Source: a virus. From it: a stretch of 31,350 nt of DNA. Shown in pieces: positions 15,667 through 24,802 of the stretch (its first letter is position 1; each line of letters begins with the position of its first letter). The stretch covers positions 1 through 31,350 of the IMG/VR virus record IMGVR_UViG_3300006030_000067; one strand, given 5' to 3'. Below the pieces are notes generated by a model that was not told the origin of the DNA, did no database searches, and saw only the letters and a list, made by a program, of their open reading frames with translations. The position numbers and the translations under genes are program-made.

Positions 15667-18600
15667 TAAATTCTACCGGTCCTGTATGCATTGTCTTGAT
15701 AGGAAGTAACTTTCCTATTCATTGTACCATAAGAACGTTGTTTGTTGGGGGCAACTTTGACACCATATTCTGCCATCATTGATTCGAACCACTGAGGTTG
15801 ACCGATGAAGTTGTCTACATAGATCGTGACACCGCCGGATTCTTCGCCACCCATGTAAGGGGCACATTCCTTCAAGGCTGACACCATTGCCGTCTTCATG
15901 CTGCCTTCGAATCTACCCATAGAAGCAGCAGCAGGCTGGAAGCTATTGGCAAAGTTCTTGAGGCCATTGGGGAGGGGGATGACAGCTTCGTCGTATCGAC
16001 CTTCACCGATGTTGGCCATGATGCCACCCGGACGACTCTTTACGATACCGCCAGTAGCAAGACCGGGAATCGGGCTGCCCAAGTAGCTCTCCAGCATGGA
16101 GACATTTGGACCATTATTTGGTCTACCGATTCCAAGATCTAAGAACTTCACATAAGCTCTAACACCGGCGGTAAGAGATTTAAAGATTTTGTCAATATCA
16201 ATTAAAAATCGGGGAGTCTTAAAGCGAATCTCTGTTCCAAAAATTTCATTGAGTCGTTGCTCAATGCCCGATCTAATTCCGCCAGTCGTGACATCGAAAT
16301 CGATATAGATTTTTCCTTTGCGTTGTACGTTGAGTAAAGGTCGCAATAGTGTCTCAAAAGACTCTTTAAGAACAGCAACAACTTTTTCATTTAATATACC
16401 GGCAGCAATACCTAAGGTAATAGGCTGACCTACTTCACGACCGAAGCGACGAGACGGAGATGCAATTTCATTATCTTTTTTGACAGCAGTATTGGCTTTA
16501 TCTACGCTGGCTTTTAAGTTATCACCCATCTGCTTAGTAGCTTTAGTGTCTTTTGCCCCCTCAGCGATACCTGCAGCTAAATCAGATCCTGTCTTTTTTG
16601 CCTTTTGCTTCATTTTTTCATCGTAGATTCTGGTGGGATTGAAAAGATTTTTTATGTCATCTACAAAGTTACCTAAAAATCCTTTATCTGTTTTTCCAGG
16701 ACCAAGCTTCGATTTATCTACAGGATTTAATCTAAAGAATTCTCTATCTTGCGCTTGAATAAGATCTACTTTACTTTGCGCTATTTCTTCTTTAGCTTTC
16801 TCTATAGCATTACGATACAAACCTTTAACAGGTTTTTTGCCTTGAGCACGCATGTCTTCTTCATATTTTCTTTTTTGAGCACGCACTTTTTCTAGATTTG
16901 CTCTAGCAGTTTCAATGGCATCTTTTTTTGCTCCAATTGATTTACGACCCATTCTTCTTTCGGCTGGCGTAACCGTATCTGGTGTTTCCTCAATAAAATT
17001 ATAAATACTAGCTTCTTTCATTCTGTTAAAGAATTCTTCAGTGGTTCCGCCTTGCCTCATAAAAGCATCATAATTTTGTCTTAATTTCAGATCACCCTTA
17101 GTGACCGGCATCGTGATGCGACGATTAGTTCTATCAATAAATGCCTGACGTTTCTTAGCCGCCTCCTGCAGTCTTGCATTGTCGCGATCCTTAACTGACT
17201 GATACATCATGTCTTTAGCGGCCATAGGGGTTCCAGCAGGAGTTAATGGCGCCGGAGTAGCGTTAAGAACTAATCTTTGATAGTGAGCAAAAGTTCCTTG
17301 ATCAGATAGGTATCGCTTTTCTTCCGGGGTGAAATTGGCCCACTTAGATGCCATATCTGAAGCTTTCCCAGAAAGCATATCGGCTAGCTTGTAGCGAACA
17401 GAGTCTTTTACTTTTGGCTTAGAGGGACCGACAGCAGCCCCGTCTGGTGTCCTTCCTCCGCCTTCTGGGTATGCACCGCCTCCGTCTTCTTCTCCAGCAT
17501 CGACGCCTGCGATGGCTCCAGAGACGGCACCAGCGGCGTCTTGAGCGGCCTTAATAAGGTTTTGCAGAGGGACGCCCGACATTCTAGAGATCCAGCCTAA
17601 GACAGCAGTATCAACCCACTCACCATTCCAAAAACCTGAAGCCAAAATTTCCATCTTGGCATTATCCGAAGCTGTCTTGAATACCTGCATCCCATCCATA
17701 AAGCTGCCGGTAATCATGGGCATACCATATGCTGCGATTGTATTGTTAATTTGATCCATCATGGCACGCCACTCGGCATCTGTTCTTGGTGTATATTGAG
17801 TAATTAAGTCAATTTGCTTCTTCAGGTTTTCTTCCTGCACCTTCCGCAATTCTTCTGCGGCAGACTTGGCCTCCTGAATTTGCTGTCGTTGAATATCTCG
17901 TTGCTTCTTGAGCAGATCACGGGCTCTCGCGCTATCCAGATCTGCAATCGCCTTATTGTTTGCAGTGTTAGTTTGACTAAACTCCAGATCTAACATTCGG
18001 GCGTCATCAATACGCCCTTCATATACAGCAAGAGCACGATTACGAACATAGTTCTGCTGATCCAGCGAACGCTTGTTCAGGGCGTCGCGACGGCTCTGCA
18101 GGTATTCCTGAGTTGCCAGAAGCTCTTCTTCTTTCTTCTCTAGGTCATCAATAGCCTTAATTTGATCGTCGTAAACCTTGAGTCTATCTTCCCAAATTTT
18201 ATTAAAAGATTTATCTAGTGTATTTTTTAATTCATTAATAGTTTCCTCAAGTTTAGATTTTAATGTACTCAAGAAATTATCCCATATGCTAGCCATTTTA
18301 TCTGCTGTACCTTGGGTGGCATCGGTATTTTGATCTTCATCACTTGGGATATCTGCTTCATCACCTTTAGTTACTTGACTAGTTCTTCTGCGCGATCTGG
18401 CATCGTAGTCATTTTCACCAAAAAATGTTGGTTTAATTTCTACTTCTGCTTGAATCCCACCAATTTTAGTATCAATCCAGTTCTTTAAGCTTTTTTCTAG
18501 ATTAAAACTTTGAGCGAAGTTTTGAATTCTTTTTTGAATACCCTTAGCTCCAAAAATACCGGCAATACCACTTGCTAATTTAGCTATACTTCTAAACATC

Positions 18601-21600
18601 ATTGAAATGACAGCTAAAAATGGCCGCATTGCACTAATGACAAATTTAAAAAAGGAAGCAAAAGCAAGTCGCAGATATTGCACAGCATTACTAGCATCTC
18701 CAGTAAATAGAGCAGCTACTGCTTTAATAATATTGATAATCACACCCATCTGGCCAGTAACCAGATCTGCAATCCACCTAAAGACTGGTGCCAAGGCAGT
18801 TATAGCTTTAGCTATCACAATCACTAATTTAGAGAAAATAGTAATAATGCCACCAATTACGACACCAATTGACTCCCATATACTCTTGTTATCAGCAGCC
18901 GCTTTATTACTCTCTGAGGAGAGGCTGCCGAAGGCGTCCGTAAAGATTTTGCCCACACCTTTAAACGCATTTAGTAATTGCTCCCAAGCTTTTTTGATCG
19001 CATCAATACCGGGCTTCAAACCCTTGTAGACCTCATCCCAATTTTTGATAATCCCAAAAATGGCGACGCCAACTGCTATTATCAATGGAAGGAAAACTGT
19101 AAATTGACCAAATATAGTACCCATGCTAGCTAGCGGCTTCAGAATTCCAAGAACCCCCTTGGCACCGCCGGTAAATAAATTAGCAAAGCCCCCCATAGCC
19201 CCCTTGGCACCACCTTTAATTGTGCTCTTCACGCCAACAGTTTTTACTGCCGTGCCTAAAGATTTAGTGCCCGTTTCACGAGCAAAGCCTGAAGTTGCTG
19301 CGTCTATTGTAGAAGACATAAGCGATGAAACATTGGCACTTACTTTACTTAATTTTCCTGCCACGGACTTAGCAGCCTTGCTGCCTCGCATGACACGAAC
19401 ACTTTTTCCTTTTTCGTCCTCAACGACCTGAGTGACCATTGCCCTGAATGGCGACGCTAGCGCACCAAAAATTTGCGTATATCCCTTAGCCATTCCACGC
19501 AGCGGTGACATCATTGTTCTTCTAACTGCTGGCTGCATAGCCTTAGTTGTTGCTTTTATTCTAGTCCCCGGCATAAAAGATGGATCAGCAATTAAGGCTT
19601 CTAATTGCCTTCCGACAGGTCCGGTAATCGTAGCCTCTGCGCCCTGCCCTAGTGCCCTACCAGAAATTACTCTTTTGAGTTGACCACGGAGTTTACCTCT
19701 TGCCAACGTGGTAGTTGGTGCAATCATTTCCGGTGTTGTGGTCATAGCAGTTAAGAGCTGCTTAGCCTGAGCATTTTTTGCTGCCAGCTGTGTAAGACTA
19801 CTTAAATCTCCTGCCAGAATTTTTTTAATGGATTTTTTAGTTAAAAGCCCCTGTTGTTTAAAAGCAATTAATTCTCGAATATACTGCTTTCTATGATCAG
19901 TCATATAAGCTTGTAAATCACGAGCATTTAAATCCATTGCTGATTGCACATCTGCTAGTGCCTGCGCAAACTGGACTTCAGGTCTTCCTAGGCCTGTGGG
20001 TTTAAAAACCTTAATAGTCCTAGAGCGGGGTTGATTAAAGGCAGCCCCACTAACTCGGCGGCCTGTTCCGACCCTGCTGCTTTTGCCCCTCTTTCTTCTG
20101 GGGCCTTCAGTTACCGTTTCTTCCGTATATGGAATTTCTGGTATATCCACACGCGGGGGCGTAACCCCAGCCTCCATGAGGGCTTGAATCATAGCTCTTC
20201 TATCGCCAATTGGAATACCGAGAGAGCCAGTTCCTATTTGATTAATGCTCTCTAAAGCTCTAGCAAATGGATCTTGACCTTTACGTCCAAACAGCCTGTA
20301 TCCGACCGGCATACGCCCAGCGGCCGCCTGAGACGCAGCGAAGTCCGGGTCTGCTAGCATCCGGCGCGTCACAGGAGAGGCTATTCCACTATCGGTAGCG
20401 CCAAAGAAAGATTTTATCCTTTGTCGCGTCGTCTGCAGTGCTGATGTTGTTGCTGCCCCGGCTTGCGTTGCCCCCAAAGTCTGCCTTAGCGTAGCGGCTT
20501 TTGGCGCTGCCGTTAATGGTTCGCTTAAAGGACCCTGCAAGTATTTTGCCGCACCGGCAGCCCATTTTGTAGGACCAATATTTCTTCCAAAAAGCATTTG
20601 ATTACGCTGAATGCCGGAAAACGACTTAAATGGCATAGCGCCAGATGAAGCTGACCCCATTCGCGCAGATGCAAGACGTTCTTCTGCAGCAGTTTGAGCA
20701 TTCGTTGCTAGGAGGTCGGCTTTTCTAAAGCCAAATAATTTAGCAAAGAAAGATGCTATCCTGCCTTCCTTATTCAACCAAATGAAACGATCTTCCGACA
20801 TCATTATTAGACTGCCTAATTCTGCATTAAGCATTCCCATGTTATGCAACATGGTTGCTGTCGCTCCAGATAAAGTCTTGAAACCCGGAAGCAATGTAGC
20901 AATAACAGTTGTAACGATACCAGCAAATGTCTTGATGCTGCCGAACAAAACTACAATTGGACCAAGGGCTGCAATTAGACCAAGAACTGCTACTGTAGCT
21001 TGTTTAATCTGCTCACTTAGATTATCAAACCAAGTTAAAACTTTAATTAAAATATTGCTTAATCTAATTAAATAAGGAAATAAAACACGCCCGATTTCTG
21101 CACCTAGCATTTTTACAGTCTGCATTAATACCTGATATTTAATAGGATCAGACTTTAATTTGATAGCGATTTCTTGAGCAGACAGGTCCTTAAGGCGCTT
21201 TGAAAGTTTTTCAATGTTATCTGAAGTAATCGTGGCCCAGCCATTACTCGCGATTAAACCTCTAATAAAACCTTGCGTTAAAACCTCATCTTTTAACAGT
21301 TCTTTTCCATATTCTTGCATAATAGGAATTAATTCTTTATAAGATGCTTGTTGGATATCAATGCCCTTACTTGCCGCCATCTGCATAGCTTGGCTATTAT
21401 TTTGAATAGCCATGCGAACTTGATCCATACCAGTATTAATAGACTCTACTGTTGGGACGAAAGTTTTAATTTGACGCTTAGATACCAGCTCAGAAAATAC
21501 TTGAGTTGCAGCTACTTTGCCTTGAGTTTGCAGCAGATAACGATACATTTCGCTTAATTTGATTAAGCGCTCCATGCCATTGCCTATATTTTGAACACCC

Positions 21601-23315
21601 TGAAGTGCTCCAACCCCAAAGGCTTTGTCGAAGACCTCAGCAGCTTTTTTAGTTGGACTTAAAATTCGCGTAAAGGTAAAGTTTAATCCCGTTGCGGCTG
21701 TTTTAATAGCAATGCCTCTATCGTAAAGACCAGTTAGCGTAGAGGCTAACTCACCGGCACTCAATCCAAAAAGCTTGGCGGCACCCGCAGCAACAGGCAT
21801 TGCATCTGCTAATTGATTAAGGTTAATCGCAGTTTTGTTTTCAATTTGGTTTAACTGATCGACAATAAAGTTGGTGCCAGCAATTTCATCTTTAAATCCG
21901 GCAACACCGGGCTGGCCGCTCACAAAAACTTTAAGCATGGTGCGGTAGAAGTCAGTTGCAGTCTTAATACCAATGTCACCAAGAGTAGCTGTGTACATGA
22001 TTTGTTCAGCCATCTGATTTGCTTCAGAATTGACGCCACGGATTTCATAACCCATAGCAACTATATCGCCAGTCAAAGCAGAAGCAGATTTTTGACTTAC
22101 ACCAAATTTAGTAACGAGGTCTGCAATGCCAGCTCTAATATTTTGCATTTGACGCTCGCCTTGTGGCGTATTAACTTTAATATTACCTACTTTTTGAATA
22201 CGGGTAATTTCTTGAGCAACTGACATGTATAACTGCACAGCACGACGGGCACCAGCTAGCAATGGCAAGCTTAAGCTAAAGCTTAAGTTTTGACCCAGCC
22301 ATCGCGCCTGTTTTCCAGCATCGCTCATTTTACGCCCTAACGCAGTAAGTGGTTCTTTTAACTGTCCATATTTCAGTTTTAAGCGCTCAGCATGAGAAAT
22401 AGCCTGTGTAAAGGTAATCTGTTCTTTGCGAGCAAACTGCTGCATTTGCTGTGAACCCATCTTGCCAAATGGCATCTGCATCCATTCGCCTTGAAGATTT
22501 TTTCCCGCTGGGAAAAGACCGGGCATTCCGGAGGCGCTGCCTTTAGTTTGACTGCCAACGTCTTTCATAAACGATGTAAATGCACGCCTTTGACGCAATA
22601 CAGAGCCTATAGATAAACTTTGATATGACGGAGCTCTAAACAAAGATTCAACAGCTTGTGATTGCTGCCGATATGCCCGTTGCATTACCTTTGTTTCATT
22701 AACAGTAGTACGCGCAAGACGCTTCTGGGCTTTTTCGTGTGCTTCTAAGGCTCTAGCAGCTGAACTGCTGGCGGTCTTGGCTGACTTGGCCATAGACTGA
22801 ATGCTCTTGAGCACATCATCAATCTTTTTCTCAATAGACGCAAGTGAATCTTTTAAACCCTTGCCAAAAGAAACTGCATCCTTGCCCATCTTTTCAGCAG
22901 ATGCTTTAATTTCTTTGGCTGCCGCCTGAATATCACGTTTAGCCTCTGCCGTGGCTTTGCTTATGCCCTGAAATGACTTTTCAATCTTTTCGGCATTTTT
23001 TACAACTTGACGTTCGAGTTTTTTAGTTTCGGCAATGCCAGCTTTGGTGATCTTCTCTAGCTGCTTAGTAGTATGATTGGCTACTTTTGTGATAGATGTT
23101 TGGATCGTAGCAAAATTTTTATTTATTGCTCCAGCAACTGTTCTAGAGGTAGACTTTAAACTATTGAGACCTTCCTTAATATCGGCAGTAGAATTAGTTA
23201 TATTAGTCGATGAACGCCTAACTTGATTGGCAAGCGTCTTAATGTCCTTCATGAGGTCATCAAGTTGCTTGCCAGTTACTTCTACACCAAATTTAAGTTT
23301 AGGGGTTGTGGCCAT
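15666..23315 (-). CDS. tail tape measure protein
   Basis: 2549 aa from the ATG at 23315, two bases after the chaperone stop with GGAG just upstream; an ATG six codons earlier (23333) is the alternative. The N-terminal 250 residues form Lys/Ala-rich coiled coil (TNITNSTADIKEGLNSL...). A TP901-type core follows at about 355-610 (VAQEITRIQKVGN, LADAMPVAAGAAKLFG, STLTGLYDRGIAIKTA). Hydrophobic stretches lie at about 770-812, 1400-1422, 1480-1515 and 1565-1590. A long coiled coil spans about 1710-1835 (DDLEKKEEELLATQE). The C-terminus has the familiar GGIVKSRPGGIMANIGEGRYDEAVIPLPNG-type motif near 2425-2450. It sets tail length and helps DNA entry. Confidence 0.93.
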   Translation of the reverse strand: MATTPKLKFGVEVTGKQLDDLMKDIKTLANQVRRSSTNITNSTADIKEGLNSLKSTSRTVAGAINKNFATIQTSITKVANHTTKQLEKITKAGIAETKKLERQVVKNAEKIEKSFQGISKATAEAKRDIQAAAKEIKASAEKMGKDAVSFGKGLKDSLASIEKKIDDVLKSIQSMAKSAKTASSSAARALEAHEKAQKRLARTTVNETKVMQRAYRQQSQAVESLFRAPSYQSLSIGSVLRQRRAFTSFMKDVGSQTKGSASGMPGLFPAGKNLQGEWMQMPFGKMGSQQMQQFARKEQITFTQAISHAERLKLKYGQLKEPLTALGRKMSDAGKQARWLGQNLSFSLSLPLLAGARRAVQLYMSVAQEITRIQKVGNIKVNTPQGERQMQNIRAGIADLVTKFGVSQKSASALTGDIVAMGYEIRGVNSEANQMAEQIMYTATLGDIGIKTATDFYRTMLKVFVSGQPGVAGFKDEIAGTNFIVDQLNQIENKTAINLNQLADAMPVAAGAAKLFGLSAGELASTLTGLYDRGIAIKTAATGLNFTFTRILSPTKKAAEVFDKAFGVGALQGVQNIGNGMERLIKLSEMYRYLLQTQGKVAATQVFSELVSKRQIKTFVPTVESINTGMDQVRMAIQNNSQAMQMAASKGIDIQQASYKELIPIMQEYGKELLKDEVLTQGFIRGLIASNGWATITSDNIEKLSKRLKDLSAQEIAIKLKSDPIKYQVLMQTVKMLGAEIGRVLFPYLIRLSNILIKVLTWFDNLSEQIKQATVAVLGLIAALGPIVVLFGSIKTFAGIVTTVIATLLPGFKTLSGATATMLHNMGMLNAELGSLIMMSEDRFIWLNKEGRIASFFAKLFGFRKADLLATNAQTAAEERLASARMGSASSGAMPFKSFSGIQRNQMLFGRNIGPTKWAAGAAKYLQGPLSEPLTAAPKAATLRQTLGATQAGAATTSALQTTRQRIKSFFGATDSGIASPVTRRMLADPDFAASQAAAGRMPVGYRLFGRKGQDPFARALESINQIGTGSLGIPIGDRRAMIQALMEAGVTPPRVDIPEIPYTEETVTEGPRRKRGKSSRVGTGRRVSGAAFNQPRSRTIKVFKPTGLGRPEVQFAQALADVQSAMDLNARDLQAYMTDHRKQYIRELIAFKQQGLLTKKSIKKILAGDLSSLTQLAAKNAQAKQLLTAMTTTPEMIAPTTTLARGKLRGQLKRVISGRALGQGAEATITGPVGRQLEALIADPSFMPGTRIKATTKAMQPAVRRTMMSPLRGMAKGYTQIFGALASPFRAMVTQVVEDEKGKSVRVMRGSKAAKSVAGKLSKVSANVSSLMSSTIDAATSGFARETGTKSLGTAVKTVGVKSTIKGGAKGAMGGFANLFTGGAKGVLGILKPLASMGTIFGQFTVFLPLIIAVGVAIFGIIKNWDEVYKGLKPGIDAIKKAWEQLLNAFKGVGKIFTDAFGSLSSESNKAAADNKSIWESIGVVIGGIITIFSKLVIVIAKAITALAPVFRWIADLVTGQMGVIINIIKAVAALFTGDASNAVQYLRLAFASFFKFVISAMRPFLAVISMMFRSIAKLASGIAGIFGAKGIQKRIQNFAQSFNLEKSLKNWIDTKIGGIQAEVEIKPTFFGENDYDARSRRRTSQVTKGDEADIPSDEDQNTDATQGTADKMASIWDNFLSTLKSKLEETINELKNTLDKSFNKIWEDRLKVYDDQIKAIDDLEKKEEELLATQEYLQSRRDALNKRSLDQQNYVRNRALAVYEGRIDDARMLDLEFSQTNTANNKAIADLDSARARDLLKKQRDIQRQQIQEAKSAAEELRKVQEENLKKQIDLITQYTPRTDAEWRAMMDQINNTIAAYGMPMITGSFMDGMQVFKTASDNAKMEILASGFWNGEWVDTAVLGWISRMSGVPLQNLIKAAQDAAGAVSGAIAGVDAGEEDGGGAYPEGGGRTPDGAAVGPSKPKVKDSVRYKLADMLSGKASDMASKWANFTPEEKRYLSDQGTFAHYQRLVLNATPAPLTPAGTPMAAKDMMYQSVKDRDNARLQEAAKKRQAFIDRTNRRITMPVTKGDLKLRQNYDAFMRQGGTTEEFFNRMKEASIYNFIEETPDTVTPAERRMGRKSIGAKKDAIETARANLEKVRAQKRKYEEDMRAQGKKPVKGLYRNAIEKAKEEIAQSKVDLIQAQDREFFRLNPVDKSKLGPGKTDKGFLGNFVDDIKNLFNPTRIYDEKMKQKAKKTGSDLAAGIAEGAKDTKATKQMGDNLKASVDKANTAVKKDNEIASPSRRFGREVGQPITLGIAAGILNEKVVAVLKESFETLLRPLLNVQRKGKIYIDFDVTTGGIRSGIEQRLNEIFGTEIRFKTPRFLIDIDKIFKSLTAGVRAYVKFLDLGIGRPNNGPNVSMLESYLGSPIPGLATGGIVKSRPGGIMANIGEGRYDEAVIPLPNGLKNFANSFQPAAASMGRFEGSMKTAMVSALKECAPYMGGEESGGVTIYVDNFIGQPQWFESMMAEYGVKVAPNKQRSYGTMNRKVTSYQDNAYRTGRI

Positions 23316-23316
23316 A

Positions 23317-23643
23317 CTACTCCATTGTCTCATAGCCTATACTAATAGGCAAAAAGCCGAGGTCATTACTCCCGGCAATATTATAACCTTGTTGTGAGGG
23401 GCTGTCGTCAGAAACATCGGCACCCATTGCCGCAGCCATTGTCTTCATAAGCCTCTGCTGGCGCTCCAAGGTTGAGTCATACAACTCCAAAAGTTCCTCC
23501 AGAGTGAGAGAATCTTCCATCTGATAAAAGTTAATCCATGCCCCGCATTCGCAAAAAACTTCTTTTTCATAGGTAAGGAGGGGGAGGTCATCAAAGTGAA
23601 GTCCTTCACCCGATGACGACCCCCCCTCCGTTACTCGTTTGGG
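23317..23643 (-). CDS. tail assembly chaperone, frameshift extension (T-like part)
   Basis: This frame is open without a stop from the slippery site at 23643 down to the TAG at 23317, about 108 codons in the -1 frame relative to the upstream chaperone. After the slip it reads RVTEGGSSSGEGLHF, then CECGAWINFYQMEDSLTLEELLELYDS, and ends ISIGYETME. An internal ATG at 23520 could give a 67-aa protein alone, but it has no convincing ribosome binding site and the coding pattern extends further upstream. The fused product (99 + 106 = 205 aa) would be the GT-type chaperone that coats the tape measure and recruits tail subunits. ECGAW and the acidic LEELLELYD helix resemble other phage T-like extensions. 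Confidence 0.82.
   Translation of the reverse strand, partial: PKRVTEGGSSSGEGLHFDDLPLLTYEKEVFCECGAWINFYQMEDSLTLEELLELYDSTLERQQRLMKTMAAAMGADVSDDSPSQQGYNIAGSNDLGFLPISIGYETME
23335..23350 (-). other. small hairpin beside the tape-measure start
   Basis: The minus strand reads GCCTAT-TAGT-ATAGGC, a perfect 6-bp stem with a 4-base loop, ending two bases before the first possible tape-measure ATG (23333). It lies in the last codons of the chaperone extension. It may influence which of the two start codons is used, or be chance. Confidence 0.3.
23577..23643 (-). promoter_or_regulatory. programmed -1 ribosomal frameshift signal
   Basis: The slippery heptamer C-CCA-AAC lies at 23643-23637 in the right phase of the upstream chaperone, four codons before its stop including the stop. 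A 7-base spacer (GAGTAAC, containing the zero-frame stop) is followed by a very stable stem. The first arm is 23629-23614 (GGAGGGGGGGTCGTCA) and the second is 23593-23577 (TGATGACCTCCCCCTCC), pairing along 16 bp with one bulged base and one G-U. The loop holds a further stem, GTGAA/TTCAC. After slipping, the -1 frame stays open to 23317. Confidence 0.9.
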
Positions 23644-23933
23644 TCTGCGCCCATTGCCGCATTGAGGATTGCATTGAAAGTTCTGATGTCCAACGAATCT
23701 TCGATGGCGTCAGTGTCTTTCGATAACTCTGGAGCAGCCTTCTCAAGGGCGATACTTGCAGCTTCAACCATCTTGTCAATGTCGCTGTCGCTCAGTTCTG
23801 TCTGATCCTCAAAATTCAGATCACCCACAACCTTCACGAATCTGCGAAGCTGACGGATAGTCAGAGGACGAACCTCTACTGTTTCCTCACCAATTGAAAT
23901 CTTTGTTCCAGTTACTAAGTCCTTGTTGCTCAC
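23631..23933 (-). CDS. tail assembly chaperone (G-like part)
   Basis: A 100-aa acidic helical protein between the major tail protein and tape measure, where siphophages carry the G/GT chaperones. The N-terminus is a small beta region (TKISIGEETVEVRPLTIRQLRRFVK) like other tail chaperones that begin with an adhesin-like ISxxxxxVRPLT segment. The rest is helical (SDIDKMVEAASIALEKA). It ends GADPNE at the frameshift signal. The GTG start has a strong AGGAGG nine bases upstream in the short gap after the major tail gene, consistent with the abundance this protein needs. Confidence 0.85.
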   Translation of the reverse strand: MSNKDLVTGTKISIGEETVEVRPLTIRQLRRFVKVVGDLNFEDQTELSDSDIDKMVEAASIALEKAAPELSKDTDAIEDSLDIRTFNAILNAAMGADPNE

Positions 23934-23960
23934 AAAGACTCACCTCCTAATCTATTTTTA

Positions 23961-24554
23961 TTAAGCGTTAGCATCTACAATTGTACCATATTCCTTACCA
24001 GTTGACGAAGCATCTGGGAGGATACGGAACTCGACGGGCAGCTTAACGTTGTCGTTACGCTGGTAGCCTTGCTCCACGGTACCGAATGAAATAGCGCGCT
24101 TGCACGTGTAAGTACGAGTCTTACGCTGTGTTACAGATGTGCCCGGGGCGGGACCAACAACCTTGATCTGACGCTCTTCAGGAAGAGGGTCGTGAATACC
24201 AAGGTTCAGTGTTGTACCACCACTTTGAACACCCGGCTGCAGCGAGGTCTTAGCGGTGTCACCAAACCCAGCGGCACCACCATAACCCCAAGCAAGGGCA
24301 AGGTTGTCGAAGGTGTTCTCGGCAAGGGTTGTCTTAACCATTACCTTCACCTTCGACTGAATAACGCGAGCGGCGTCACCGAACTGGTCAACTTCAATGT
24401 CAACCATGTCTGGCTCCCAAGAAATCATAACGCCTTCCTGAGTACCACCTACGTCGTAAAATGTTACGCTACCGAGAGCAGAGGATGTGCTAGCGTTGCT
24501 ACCAACGGAAAGATTCCCCTCACCCACGATAATATTTGCGAATGTTACAGCCAT
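23961..24554 (-). CDS. major tail (tube) protein
   Basis: A 197-aa beta-rich protein just upstream of the tail chaperones and the tape measure, the standard place for the tail tube subunit. It opens FANIIVGEGNLSVG and has GVMISWEPDMVDIEVDQFGDAA (about 41-62), typical of tube proteins, whose conserved strands follow IEVDQ and KVKVMVKTTLAE. The last strand region is DNVKLPVEFRILPD. The start has a consensus AAGGAGG eight bases upstream, the best ribosome binding site of the tail module, as expected for a protein made in many copies. Confidence 0.85.
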   Translation of the reverse strand: MAVTFANIIVGEGNLSVGSNASTSSALGSVTFYDVGGTQEGVMISWEPDMVDIEVDQFGDAARVIQSKVKVMVKTTLAENTFDNLALAWGYGGAAGFGDTAKTSLQPGVQSGGTTLNLGIHDPLPEERQIKVVGPAPGTSVTQRKTRTYTCKRAISFGTVEQGYQRNDNVKLPVEFRILPDASSTGKEYGTIVDANA

Positions 24555-24566
24555 GAAATAACCTCC

Positions 24567-24764
24567 TTATTCAAGGACAAACATTTTTTTGCCGTTTCTA
24601 TCCCTTCGCTTGGATAGACGCACTGCATGGACAAAATCGACCTCTTCAGGCCGTCTGCCGATGCCTAATGATTTTTGCCACTCAAATTCATATGTGCGCT
24701 TACCTACCCTAGCGATAAAACCTGGCGTTTTGCCAATGTATGTAATTGCGGTATACATTGCCAT
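24567..24764 (-). CDS. small basic hypothetical protein before the major tail gene
   Basis: A 65-aa basic protein with a compact beta-like pattern (AITYIGKTPGFIARVGKRTYEFEW) and basic C-terminus (LSKRRDRNGKKMFVLE). The first half resembles a small SH3-like barrel, but I cannot assign a family. The two candidate starts are ATG 24764 and ATG 24758; AGGGG at about 24767-24770 fits the second better. A candidate promoter lies immediately upstream. It sits between the terminator-like and major tail genes and could be a neck or tail completion factor. Confidence 0.55.
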   Translation of the reverse strand: MAMYTAITYIGKTPGFIARVGKRTYEFEWQKSLGIGRRPEEVDFVHAVRLSKRRDRNGKKMFVLE

Positions 24765-24772
24765 ACACCCCT

Positions 24773-24801
24773 ATCATAATCTATTTTTGTATATAAAGCA
24801 A
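24773..24801 (-). promoter_or_regulatory. candidate promoter ahead of the tail module
   Basis: On the minus strand TTGCTT (24801-24796) is followed 17 bases later by TATGAT (24778-24773), five of six matches to the -10 consensus. It lies in the 38-base gap before the 65-aa gene and the major tail gene. RNA would start near 24766, leaving almost no leader before ATG 24764 and about eight bases before ATG 24758. The -35 is only a half match, so this is tentative. Confidence 0.3.
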
Positions 24802-24802
24802 T

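Noticed and set aside
18607-19029. Plus-strand open frame of 140 aa inside the tape measure.
   Set aside because: It is antisense to a clear gene, composed of Ala/Ile/Leu/Thr as expected from reverse-reading a hydrophobic Ala-rich region, and has no ribosome binding site.
23317-23520. A separate 67-aa gene starting at the ATG at 23520.
   Set aside because: No ribosome binding site, and the frame is open back to a complete frameshift signal; it is better read as the extension of the chaperone.
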